Positions 53,231 to 62,814 of a DNA stretch of 64,000 nucleotides are shown piece after piece. The position numbers and the translations under genes were made by a program. The stretch covers positions 6,324,001-6,388,000 of the forward strand of contig CM121341.1 in assembly GCA_051530055.1 (NCBI GenBank), given 5' to 3'. Source of the stretch: Neoechinorhynchus agilis (lineage: Eukaryota > Acanthocephala). Position 1 is the first letter of the stretch. Each line of letters begins with the position of its first letter. The notes beneath the pieces were generated by a model, which was not told where the DNA came from, searched no databases, and saw only the letters and a program-made list of their open reading frames with translations.

Positions 53231-54658
53231 ATGTCAGATTTGGTGTGATTCCTAGCTTTCAACCGCTATATTTAGGCAATCTATTCATTTTTCGGACATT
53301 ATCCATTTATAAGCAACAATTTGGAATACGACAAGGCATATTGCTCCTCAGTAGTATCCAATAATAACTACAATTGGCTGTACAATCCGACTGACCTACT
53401 CTACTATCAGGCGCAAATGTTAACTCAACAACAACAACAACAGAACTATTCCAGTAATGGTACAAATGTCGCCGTTGGAAGCGGCGGTGGCGGCAGCGGT
53501 GGATACGATGTACCGCCACATCCAGCATCCAATTTCGGAGGACAAGACTATTTTACCCAAAAGCAAATTTTCCATCAAAACCCAAACCGGCAGCAATTCT
53601 TTTACAACGATCACCACATACGATCCACTGCTAATAACTGCTACCCACCAACAAACTCGTCGCGAACAAATACCGAATACAACCCGGTGCAATTCTTTGC
53701 GAACAATAATAATTACAACCAAAATGCGAATGAAGACGTTCATTGTGGTGGAGTGCGATTCGCGAAACCGCCACCTAGGCACCAATACCCTTCGACCGTA
53801 CCCATAAGATTCCACAATCAACAACAACAACAACGTAGGCGGTCGTCAGGTGAACCAACCAAGACACTATTCGTCGGAAATCTCGCGATCGACGTGGGTG
53901 AAGAATGCTTGCATCAGCTATTTTCGAAATTCGGCGAAGTTACAGAATGCTGCAAGCGCTGGTTCCATTATGCATTTGTCAGATTTGATGAAGAAAATCA
54001 AGCGGAACGTGCGCTCAGGACCTTGGATGGCTACAAAATCGCCGGACGACCAATGCGCGTTGAGTTTCAGCGCCGTAAACTCAACGGTAACTGCCAACAA
54101 CAACAACCACAACAACAACAACTATCACCGGCAATGCCTCGTTTCTATGCACCACATCAACAATCGAAAAGACTCGACCATCCTCCACTCAGAAACCCAT
54201 TTGCTGGACTTAAATATGCACAAAAACCAGTTCAAGAAGAGGAATACGTCCCAGCTCTGGAACTTCCCTTTTTCCCCTTTGCTGAGAAACCAGACGAAAC
54301 CCCGGACACATTCAGCATATTCAGTCGACCCAACGAAAAAATTGTCTATAGGAACGATTACAAACCTTATGAATTATTCCCAAAAGATGGAGCGGAGCAT
54401 CCCTTAGTCTACCTCTTTCGAAAGTACAAAACGGCATCTAACGCTCCAGAAGCACTATTAGAAGATCTCGACCAAGCCTGGAAAGTCCAAGAGGGTACAC
54501 CGCAAGAAATTGATCTCAGGAACACTGTTTCAAAATCCTCAGAATCGATAATTGACGATATGATTGTCAACAAAAGAATGGCACTGGCTGCAATGAAGTC
54601 TGTGATTACACCTCCACCAGGCACATTTCTTCATGAACGTCACACTTTTGCCGGATAA
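53231..54658 (+). CDS. Q/N-rich RNA-binding protein with one RRM
   Basis: Modelled as exon 53231-53242 (MSDL) plus 53276-54658 across a 33-bp intron, 464 residues; the first exon is tentative, but the large frame is open upstream of its first usable codon and begins after a TATATTTAG acceptor. The N-terminal third is low complexity (poly-Gln, a Gly run, Asn-rich). The RRM has RNP2 TLFVGNLAID and RNP1 FHYAFVRFDE, with LDGYKIAGRPMRVEFQRR closing the fold; the loop around TECCKRWFHYAF is unusually short. The C-terminal 200 residues are conserved-looking (YVPALELPFFPFAEKP, LVYLFRKYKTASNAPEALLE) but unknown to me. Low-complexity plus RRM architecture suggests an mRNP or granule component. Confidence 0.75.
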
Positions 54659-54983
54659 AACAAGAAGACTAGCCAAGGTGTATACTTTGAGCTTACACAC
54701 CACAGCCGATAGTCTTCTCAGACCTCCCTCTAATCCATATTCTCGGGAGATCCATCTTAAATACAATACTGTAGCAGATGTTAGCTTATCTGCTAATGAT
54801 CTTCTTTTTACGAGTGAGAGAAATTTACATTTCCGTGTCCTCATTCCCTTCAAATTTTTGTACTAATAAATCTCAATCTCAATCTGTAAGTGAAATGGCG
54901 CACACTGGAAACAAGGATTCATCCGAAACAACCAATCAAATAATTTTCCTATCAATTTTTTTAATAAATACGCTTTTAATAAT
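54659..54983. other. 3' region of the RRM gene
   Basis: No gene; presumably 3' UTR. AATAAA-like signals occur (CTAATAAATC near 54864). Confidence 0.4.
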
Positions 54984-55430
54984 AAAGTACAAAACGTGCA
55001 ATCACCACCGTCCGCAAATTCTTAGCTTCTCTCCTTCTTCGGCTGTCGCTATCACGCTAGCAACATCGCCTCGTTGTACTGCAAGCGAGATATTTTGTCC
55101 TGCTCGTGCATCACCGGTCGTTTCTCTCAATTTCTTCGAGAGATCCTTGAGCAGAGTGTCGAGCTGCCAAGCGCTCCATACGTCTCTACTCCGAAGGGGA
55201 CAAATTAGTGGGCCCTTGCTAAATCCCTATATTTTCGTACCTTCCTCCCTTCCGCTGAGAGAGTAGGGAATGTTGCTTACTGCGAGGGTGTCCCAGATAA
55301 TGCATTTGCCCTCCCGCCACCGGAAGACCGAAATTCCATCGGGCCTACGGCCGTCTAGTCGACAGAGGTGGGCGGGCTCCAAGATGTTGGGGAAGTTCGC
55401 CGTTATCAACGCCCGAGAAATTACGCTGTT
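54984..55430 (-). mobile_element. Retroelement 3'-end fragment
   Basis: On the minus strand it reads LCRLDGRRPDGISVFRWREG then KCIIWDTLAVSNIPYS, a PD...WD pattern like the restriction-like endonuclease region of some retroelements (from memory). Upstream blocks match 18.7 kb (CAATTTCTTCGAGAGATCCT) and 58.4 kb. The left edge AAGTACAAAACGTGCAATCACC also occurs at 28.09 kb. Broken copy. Confidence 0.7.
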
Positions 55431-56212
55431 GATTTCAGAATGGCGTGAGAACCTTCCTCTTGACTTTCAGCAAATTTATTGCTTCATAAAATGCAAAGTA
55501 TGTTTTAAACCCTTCTTCATGTACACACGATACGTCCGAAAATCCATCAAATTCAGACACCCGAAAGTGAAAAGATACGTTTCAGTAAAAGATGCTTTCC
55601 AGTACGAAACGAGGAATGTCTTGTCCGATTCTCTGGATTATCATCCAAAGACCCTTTTCCAAAAAACTTAATACATTTCACAAGAGCTTCGCTCTAATTT
55701 GCTCCTTCAAACTCTTAGAAAAACATTTCTCTCTCTCTAATCCTTCTAAGGCACTCCGACAGTCTTCATTCTCCTCACTCGCCGCCTCAACATTTTCCAT
55801 CCTTCAGTTCCTCGCCATCCGTTAGATCTTCGAAATGCCAATTGATTCGAAATAAAGAGGGGAAAACAACAACAGCCTTACATCTTAACCGATTAAAGTT
55901 GTTTAAAATGTACACGATTCACTGGATACCTAAGGTACAAGGTTCGGTGACTTGTACTTCTTTAAAATAAGACTTTTGTTTATAATATGTGAAGAATGGT
56001 ATAGGTCAAATAGGAATCTTCATATGTTCTGTTTCTTCGTGTTACAAAAATCGTAAAAGCTCATAAAAAACGCACGTTGAGCTCCAAGATTAAGAGAAAA
56101 AGGTTTAAGATAATTTAGTCACGACCACTACTAAATAGGAGGGAGAAATCAGTAAAGTGCCACGTTCGTTTCGTAAACGCATTGATTCTTAGATCCATAA
56201 ACGCACATTCTC
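55431..56212. other. Gene-free spacer
   Basis: A plus-strand frame continues to 55671 (FIKCKVCFKPFFMYTRYV), possibly more element-derived sequence. No gene supported. Confidence 0.35.
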
Positions 56213-56218
56213 TTTATT
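56213..56218 (-). terminator. AATAAA directly abutting the NOP58 stop codon
   Basis: The minus strand reads GAG TAA AATAAAGAG, so the polyadenylation signal follows the stop with no spacer. Confidence 0.55.
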
Positions 56219-57703
56219 TTACTCTTTAGTTTTAGGTTTCTTACCTTCTACTTCCTCAATTGGTTTGGTGGATTTTCGTTTATGATGAACCAAAGTGGAG
56301 TCCATGGTAGCGTCGTATGTTTTAGTCGACATTTCCTTAGGTGCCTTTGAAAGCATGGATTCTGCTTTTCCACGACCACTGATGGCTCGTAACTAGAAAT
56401 GCAAAAACATAATGAAATCGCATAATAGAAGAAGAAGAAACAGTACCTTTCCTTGTTCAAGATTGAATACTCGCGCTTCAATCGAGGCCCTTGCTTTTAT
56501 GCCGAAATCGCAGCAATTCGGATCAGCGGGTGCATCATCCTGCGCTCCATCGCTTAAGGCATCGTACCGAGCAGCCAGCGAGGACTTGGCAGCTAACATC
56601 CGGCACACTTTCCCCTTCAGTTTATTTTGAGTTTTTCCTACAATCGAAGCGTGGAACATGAGTCCGTATTTAGGGGTGTCGTGTTTCGTCTTTAGAGCTC
56701 TGAATAGCGCCTTTTCGGCACCTAAGATTTGAACGGTCGACGCCGGATACTTAGCCAAGTTAGTGAGAGATCCTGCTTTGGCGATCAATCGTGCAGCCAG
56801 CAACTCGCCAACCAAAACGCTTAGATTAGGCGCGATTGCGAACATGCGATTTTTAAGGTAATCCTGAAGATGATTTCTGTACTCACTAAGGCTTATGACT
56901 TGATCGCATAAATGCCTTACACTTTCTATGTCTTCATCGGAAAGTTCAGTGCCGATAGACGTCTGAGCAGCCTCTTTAATCTTTGCTTCGAGTCCTTCAT
57001 CACAATTCTCAACAATGTTACTTAGACTAACGTTTTCGGCGTCCTCACGCAATCCAATCGCGTTCACTACGCGAGCGTAGAGGACGTGGTCATCGATTAG
57101 ATTTGTGAGTTCGGGGAAATGGCATCCATACCATTCACGAGATCGCATTATGTAATTATTAAGGTCTTTGTCGAGTTCATCGAGCAAGGACACCGCCTGG
57201 ACGACCATAATATCCGCCTTTTCTGGCGTAAATTTAATTTTGTATCTTCCTAGACTATGGGCAAGACCGACTCGCATTGCTTCGGCTTCCTTTTCCTGCA
57301 AATTGTCAAATAATTTCGAGAAATTATCACGAACGGCTCTCATAAGATTCTGAACGGGTGTAGTGGTCAAACATTGGAGATTGTACTTTTCCTTGATCGC
57401 CTGGCCGAGTTTAGCGTCAGCTACAAGCAATGGATCCTGTATCTCTCTTTTAACAAGTTTCTTCAAAAGCTTCTTCAAAGGATGAGAGATTTGACCATCC
57501 GTAGATTGAGTAACGGCCTGCAGTGCATGACCCGTGTCCTCAAATCGTTGAAAATCATGCAAATTGAAGATGGTATTTAGCTTGTCACTTTTACTGGCAT
57601 CGATCGACATGTCAGTCCCGAGATTAGTCAATTCTGACCAACGATCATCGTCGGAAACTTTAAACAAAGCGTAACCGGCTGCAGTTTCAAACAGTAACAA
57701 CAT
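56219..57703 (-). CDS. NOP58: Nucleolar protein 58, box C/D snoRNP core
   Basis: Core protein of box C/D snoRNPs guiding 2'-O-methylation of rRNA. Exons 57703-56447 and 56392-56219 (54-bp intron, phase 0), 476 residues (human 529). The start MLLLFETAAGYALFKV and blocks DPLLVADAKLGQAIKEK, VGLAHSLGRYKIKFTPEKAD, DLNNYIMRSREWYGCHFPEL, SEYRNHLQDYLKNRM, the Nop-domain APNLSVLVGELLAARLIAKA, GSLTNLAKYPASTVQILGAE and DTPKYGLMFHAS are all present. The second exon (LRAISGRGKAESM, KTYDATMDSTLVHHKRK) matches the human ISGTGKA/KTYDPSGDSTL region. The lysine-rich KKE tail is short. NOP58 rather than NOP56 is indicated by these blocks. Confidence 0.96.
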
Positions 57704-58214
57704 CTTCTAATTCTAAAAATAGCGAACGAAATGCCGATTTTAAAATTGAACTCGAACTATGAAAATATCCCAGTCAGAAAAAAACACGTTTGTTGGATTT
57801 TGTGGCCGACTTTTTTGACAAATTTAAATAAACCACCAAGGAAAAACGTTCAAAGACGATAGAGTTGATTAATTTCTATGTATGAATTAATGAGACAGAC
57901 ATCTTCGAGGAGTCCCATTTTAGTGTGGGAAACTAAGACTTATTAAAGCACAGAAGAATTGTGAGGGGGAAACTGCTTTCAAGAAAAAATTAGAAAAGAT
58001 TCAAATTTTGTTTTTCTCTCTTCAATTGCCTCCTATTAAGGGATTTATGTGTGTTCTTTTGTGATTTCAAATATTTCGTCGGACTTCTTTAGGTTGCTCG
58101 TAGGGTTTTTTCCGGATAAACTTACAAGCAACCAGAAGAAGCAAGACGAAATACTGAGTTTTTTTTAATAAATCAGTCGTTATTTTTTATAATCGTTGTG
58201 TAATGGCGACAAAA
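57704..58214. other. Spacer with a small hairpin
   Basis: At about 58070-58155 ATTTCGTCGGACTTCTTTAG and GTTGCTCGTA are mirrored by TTACAAGCAACCAGAAGAAG and CAAGACGAAAT, arms about 30 bp with several mismatches. The right arm shares ATAAACTTACAAGCAACC with 30655. No gene seen. Confidence 0.6.
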
Positions 58215-58329
58215 ATTTCGGCTCAATCTAGAGCCTTTATTAGGATGCGAAAAGTTAAGAAAAACGTTTACACGGCTCTCATCTGTAAAACGTGGTCCCC
58301 TTTGTCGTCTTCCACCGTTTTTGATTTAT

Positions 58330-58800
58330 TATGGCCTCCATGACAATCTGTTTGAAGCACACTCCACACCTCCCGCCAAATTCCAGCTTCCCTCCTTCCT
58401 CGACCGTCGCCATCACGCTGGCAGCATTGCTTCGTTGTACTGCGAGGGAGATATTTTGTCGAAGGAATACGCCTGCTCTTGAGTCTCCGGTTGCCTCTCT
58501 CAATTTCTTCGAGAGATCCTGGAGCAGAGTGCCGAGCGCTCCATACGTCTCTACCCCAAAGGGGACAAAATAGTGAGCCCTCGACAAGTGAAGATATTTC
58601 CGTATTTTCCTTCCTTCCGCTGCACTGACGGCGCCACCGGCGATTTCGAGGGAGTAGGGGATGTTGCTTACTGCGAGGGTGTCCCAGAGAAGGCATTTGC
58701 CCTCCCGCCACGGGGGCTTCTCTCCTTCCTCGGCTGTCGCCATCACGCTGGCAGCATTGCCCCGTTGTACTGCCAGCGCGATATTTTGTCGAAGGATGCG
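58330..58800 (-). mobile_element. Retroelement 3'-end fragment within the composite
   Basis: The minus strand reads WREGKCLLWDTLAVSN, then HYFVPFGVETYGALGTLL and TGDSRAGVFLRQNISLAVQR. Motif order matches the other fragments of this family here. Part of the sequence is present twice (GTCGCCATCACGCTGGCAGC at about 58406 and 58736). Broken copy. Confidence 0.75.
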
Positions 58801-58913
58801 AACAATGATTTTGGTTTTATCACAATCTATGAGGTGTCCATGATGGACAAAATGATTGAGTACGGCAGAACTTCCATCAGTTCCCCTTCTGAGTGCGCTT
58901 TTAATTCTCCGGA

Positions 58914-59363
58914 CTATATCGTTCGTCTGTTTAACGTAATAACAATCACAGCTGATACGACACCTTTGGTCTCATCCTGACATATCCTCTTGTATCCGTC
59001 CCATGATCCTAAGGTGATCTTCGTGTAAAAAGTGATGTCCTTTGGCGTTTTCATCTTGATAATCCTCTTCAAATCACCGTGTGTCGCTTCATTGACATAG
59101 GGGACGCTAATCTGAATTCCAGATTTGTCCGTTATTCCTTTTGTTTTGCTCCTAATCCACATGATATATCTTGTAATCATATTCGCTGGATTTCCCCTGG
59201 TTTTATACATCATGCCTAGATGATTTAATCCTTTATTTAAACTTTCGCTTGTTGAACAATACGCGTAAGCCATCGAATAAAGTGACCTCTCGTCGATTGG
59301 TGACACCGTGTTGAAAGGAACGATATTAGAAGGAATTCCGTGGAAGACAACAAAGCGGACCAC
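58914..59363 (-). mobile_element. Penelope-like retroelement fragment
   Basis: An open stretch of about 150 codons resembling the region after the reverse transcriptase of Penelope-like elements: AYCSTSESLNKGLNHLGMMY, KTRGNPANMITRYI, then ISVPYVNEATHGDLKRIIK (compare the IPYVxGxSExIxR block of the family) and DITFYTKITLGSWDG. There is no complete reverse transcriptase or GIY-YIG domain. Fossil fragment. Confidence 0.55.
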
Positions 59364-59440
59364 GTTTTACAGATGAGAGTCGTGTAAATGTTTTTCTTAA
59401 CCTTTCAGATCCTAATAAAGGTTCTAGATTGAGCCGAAAT

Positions 59441-59789
59441 ATCGCTCCAATGAATTTACACAATTTTTCTAGCCACTACACAACAATCATGAGCAGTTTC
59501 ATTTTTCAATACCAAAGTACACAAATAAATGAACAACTGCCAGCATCGTCTAAACCAATTAATATCAATTTTCCTTAAGAAAAAGGCTCTGTGGCCGCTC
59601 TCTCGCTGTGGTTTTGCTTTCAATAATGACGTATTTATTACGTCACATAAAAAGCCTTCATAACGGCAAGATCGCATTGTACCTGAAAGAATCGATAGGA
59701 CTAGTGACGTAATTTCTTCAAAATACGTTTTACATTTGGTTTTTTTGATGGGTTTCTAACGTGCCTGAGATTAAGGTTCTGTTTTTCAG
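59441..59789 (+). promoter_or_regulatory. Upstream region of RBM8A
   Basis: About 350 bp. CTGTTTTTCAG directly precedes the ATG at 59790, so a 5' UTR intron or trans-splice site is likely. No promoter motif recognised. Confidence 0.4.
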
Positions 59790-60356
59790 ATGCTTGGTTA
59801 CAGTGATGAGCTCACCGAGTCCCGAGATGAAAGTATGGAAATTAGCGAATCGGGCGGCGAGGACAGTGAATTGACGTTATTAAAGCGAAATGCCCTTCAA
59901 CGCAAAGGTCGAGGATTCCATCAGCCATCAGGTCGAGAGCAAGTCCGTGATGATGAATTTGAGCGTGGACAAAGTGACGACGACGACGAAGCAGCAGTGA
60001 CGGATGATTGCCCGGCTCAAAGAAGTGTCGAGGGATGGATCGTGTTCGTAAGAAACGTTCATGAAGAAGCTACTGAAGAGCACGTGCGTGACGTGTTTCG
60101 GGATTTTGGAAAGCTTAAGAATCTACACTTGAACATTGACCGTCGAACCGGCTTCATTAAAGGCTATGCCATGATTGAGTACGAAAAGTACACGGAAGCT
60201 AGGCGAGCAATTAGCCAGATCGACGGAACGGAATTTCTAGGACGGATTATCCGTGTCGATTGGGCGTTTAGAAGAAATCCGCTGGTGACGAGAAGAGATA
60301 GGAGACGCGGTGGGGTTGAGTCCTACAGAAACCAACCACCACCGAGAAGGTATTGA
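59790..60356 (+). CDS. RBM8A: RNA-binding protein 8A (Y14), exon junction complex
   Basis: Core exon-junction-complex protein that pairs with Mago and marks spliced mRNA. 188 residues, one exon. After an acidic N-terminus comes RKGRGFHQPSGRE (human RKGRGFGSEEGSR), then QRSVEGWIVFVRNVHEEATE, LHLNIDRRTGFIKGYAMIEY as RNP1, ARRAISQIDGTEFLGRIIRV and DWAFRRNP. The basic tail with RRDRRRGG ends in PPPRRY, shorter in Ser/Arg than in vertebrates. The RRM spans about residues 84-160. Confidence 0.95.
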   Translation: MLGYSDELTESRDESMEISESGGEDSELTLLKRNALQRKGRGFHQPSGREQVRDDEFERGQSDDDDEAAVTDDCPAQRSVEGWIVFVRNVHEEATEEHVRDVFRDFGKLKNLHLNIDRRTGFIKGYAMIEYEKYTEARRAISQIDGTEFLGRIIRVDWAFRRNPLVTRRDRRRGGVESYRNQPPPRRY

Positions 60357-61303
60357 GATTTGACACAATATAAAAGTCTATTATTTTTTTAATGATTTTT
60401 TATCAAATTCGTGTAGGGTTTTTGAGTGGATAAAGCTTCAGGAGATGTGCTTTTCGCTTTCTCGATTATAAAACCCGGAAAAGTCATCGGTTATTTTTTT
60501 GGCCTATGATCTCGCCACAATTCCAATTGAGTCCGGTGATCGAAAATCTTCGTTGTTACTTTTCGGTCGAGATAAAGGAGAGCGCAATGCTAAAGACACA
60601 AATTCACATTTTTGACGAAACAAATAGATTTATCCGCCCAATTACATAAAACAAATGCAATGAGTTTAGTTAATTGAGCATTGAAATTCCACGAAAGGTC
60701 ACGTACCCGATCCGATCGATGATTGCAGCTTTAAACGGTTTGTCGTGGCAATTACAATTAGAAAAAATCCGTGAAGGTAGAATGCTCTCAATGAACGTTC
60801 TAGGAATGCGAGCAATGCTATTACGTTTTTCTAAAGGATAAAATTGCAACAAAGACGTTAATTAGGCCTGAACGAAGGCGATCTAAATCATGCAAACCTA
60901 ATAAGAACTCAATTCGCTCCTGGATTGTTTATTCATTGTGGTTTAAAGGACTTTGATCGACAAGAAACAATCAGCAGAACCAAAACGCTCAGATCTGTGT
61001 AGGAAAGATTAAAAACTTTCTGTATGAGCACAGTGAACAATATACATATGGATACAGTTTCAACTAGTGGGAAAACAAGTTGAAGGTACGCTCCACTGTG
61101 AAGTTGCTAAACAACAGATCTTTCTACCTGGAGTTTGTGTTGGTTTCTCTCAACTAAACTCTTCGCTTTTGTAAACGACTCTCGAAAACATGGTAGCTGT
61201 TTGAAAATATCCGGGGTATTTAAGGAGGCGATACCGCACTGTAACCTCATAGATTGAGCTAAGTCGACTCACATCGTATCGTTTTTAACCAACTTGACGA
61301 ACA
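60357..61303 (+). other. Spacer with promoter of the Met-Pro-Gly gene
   Basis: About 950 bp without a supported gene. GGGGTATTTAAGGAGG at 61212-61227 is a plausible TATA box 77 bp before the ATG at 61304, and the downstream CTCATAGATTGAGC may be near the start site. Confidence 0.4.
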
Positions 61304-62394
61304 ATGTGCAAACGAAAGCCAAAGAATCAGGTATGCTACCCAGTTCCACAACAGCCAATGATGCCACCGCCAATGATGGCACCGCCAATGATGCCTCCGC
61401 CAATGATGGCTCCGCCAATGATGGCTCCGCCAATGATGGCTCCGCCAATGATGTCTCCGCCAATGATGCCTCCGCCAATGATGGCACCACCAATGCAGCA
61501 GTGTGCACCACCACCGATGGCGGCACCACAATGTGTGCAAGCTCCAATGCCAATTTCGTCTTATGGAGCTCGACCGAATTATAGTAGTTCGCCCGGATAC
61601 ATTCAGGCGCCACAACTGATACCGGTACCGGTACCTGTTCCGTCCCCCATGCCGATGGGAGGCATGGGATTACAATCGTACGGAATGCCGATGGGTGGAA
61701 TGCCAATGGGCGGTTCGATGGGCTGCATGCCAATGGGTGGAATGCCGATGGGCGGAATGCCAATGGGTGGAATGCCAATGGGCGGTATGCCGATGGGAGG
61801 AATGCCAATGGGCGGTATGCCGATGGGTGGAATGCCAATGGGAGGAATGCCAATGGGCGGTTCGATGGGCGTATGCCAATGGGCGGTATGCCAATGGGTG
61901 GAATGCCGATGGGAGGAATGCCAATGGGAGGAATGCCGATGGGCGGTTCGATGGGCTGCATGCCAATGGGCGGTATGCCAATGGGTGGAATGCCAATGGG
62001 AGGAATGCCAATGGGCGGTTCGATGGGCTGCATGCCAATGGGCGGAATGCCAATGGGCGGTATGCCAATGGGCGGAATGCCAATGGGAGGAATGCCAATG
62101 GGCGGTTCGATGGGCTGCATGCCAATGGGTGGAATGCCAATGGGCGGTATGCCAATGGGTGGAATGCCAATGGGTGGTACAATGCCTATGGGTGGAATGG
62201 GTTCGTCTATTGGATGTCCGCCCCCGATGGGTTCAGTTGGCCCATCGATGTCGCAATCATTTACCAGAGTTCCAAGCATGGTAATGAATTCCGGAGTGCC
62301 GCCTCCAGTTTACGGGCGATACACACCACAGGTACCGACTGGGCCAATGGGTGGTAACGGCATCCATATGATGTGTTACCCCATGAACTGCTGA
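61304..62394 (+). CDS. Met-Pro-Gly repeat protein, one apparent frame break
   Basis: Low-complexity structural-type protein. After MCKRKPKNQVCYPVPQQ come about ten PMMAPP-type repeats, a linker (CAPPPMAAPQCVQAPMP, LIPVPVPVPSPMP), then about 35 copies of MPMGG broken by GSMGC modules, and the end VPTGPMGGNGIHMMCYPMNC. The 15-bp repeat units ATGCCAATGGGCGGA and variants are nearly identical. The frame changes at about 61870, where one module reads GGGCGTATG instead of GGGCTGCATG seen in the others. This is a one-base loss in the repeat, or an assembly error. No signal peptide. It could be an eggshell, cuticle or secreted-matrix protein; that is a guess. Confidence 0.65.
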
Positions 62395-62814
62395 GTCGAA
62401 TCTCAGGTTTAGCAGCCGTTCGGAATCGGATGGCATTAGTACATCTTAAATCAATAAATATTGATGCATTAGATCTTGTCACGAACTTACCCAGTAGAAC
62501 GCACACCGCTGTATTGTACTTATGTATTTTATTGCAATCGCGCAACCCTTAATGCTACTAAAACTGATTTTTTTCGCGCTCTAGCTTGTTGGCAATTTTA
62601 ATCCACGCGGCATTACTATTAGCTCCTCCCCAGGCATTGTATTTGATCTCAAACTGTTAGCTTGCTTTTAAAGGAAAAGTATAGATTAAGTCTTTGACTT
62701 ACGCAGAAACCAAAGATTCGAGACTCACCAGAGGATTATTTATTGCTCCGTAAGTGCCAGGACATTGTAGTGAATCCCAAAAAAAGGAAAGATAATAATA
62801 ACACTTTTTAGTTG
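62395..62814. other. 3' region, no further gene
   Basis: Contains AATCAATAAATATTG at 62448, a likely polyadenylation signal for the repeat protein. Nothing else recognised. Confidence 0.45.

Larger units (their letters stand above)
58215..59440. repeat. Inverted-repeat-bounded composite insertion, arms about 100 bp
   Basis: Left arm 58215-58315 (TTTCGGCTCAATCTAGAGCC, CTCTCATCTGTAAAACGTGG) and right arm 59340-59440 are reverse complements with a few mismatches. Between them lie a retroelement 3'-end fragment (58330-58800) and a Penelope-like fragment (58914-59363). No target duplication could be made out. Confidence 0.85.

Noticed and set aside
61269-62279. Antisense open frames with PIGIPPIG or HWHSTHRH repeats
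   Set aside because: They are the reverse complement of the MPMGG repeat; the sense frame has a start, a plausible TATA box and a non-repetitive C-terminus.
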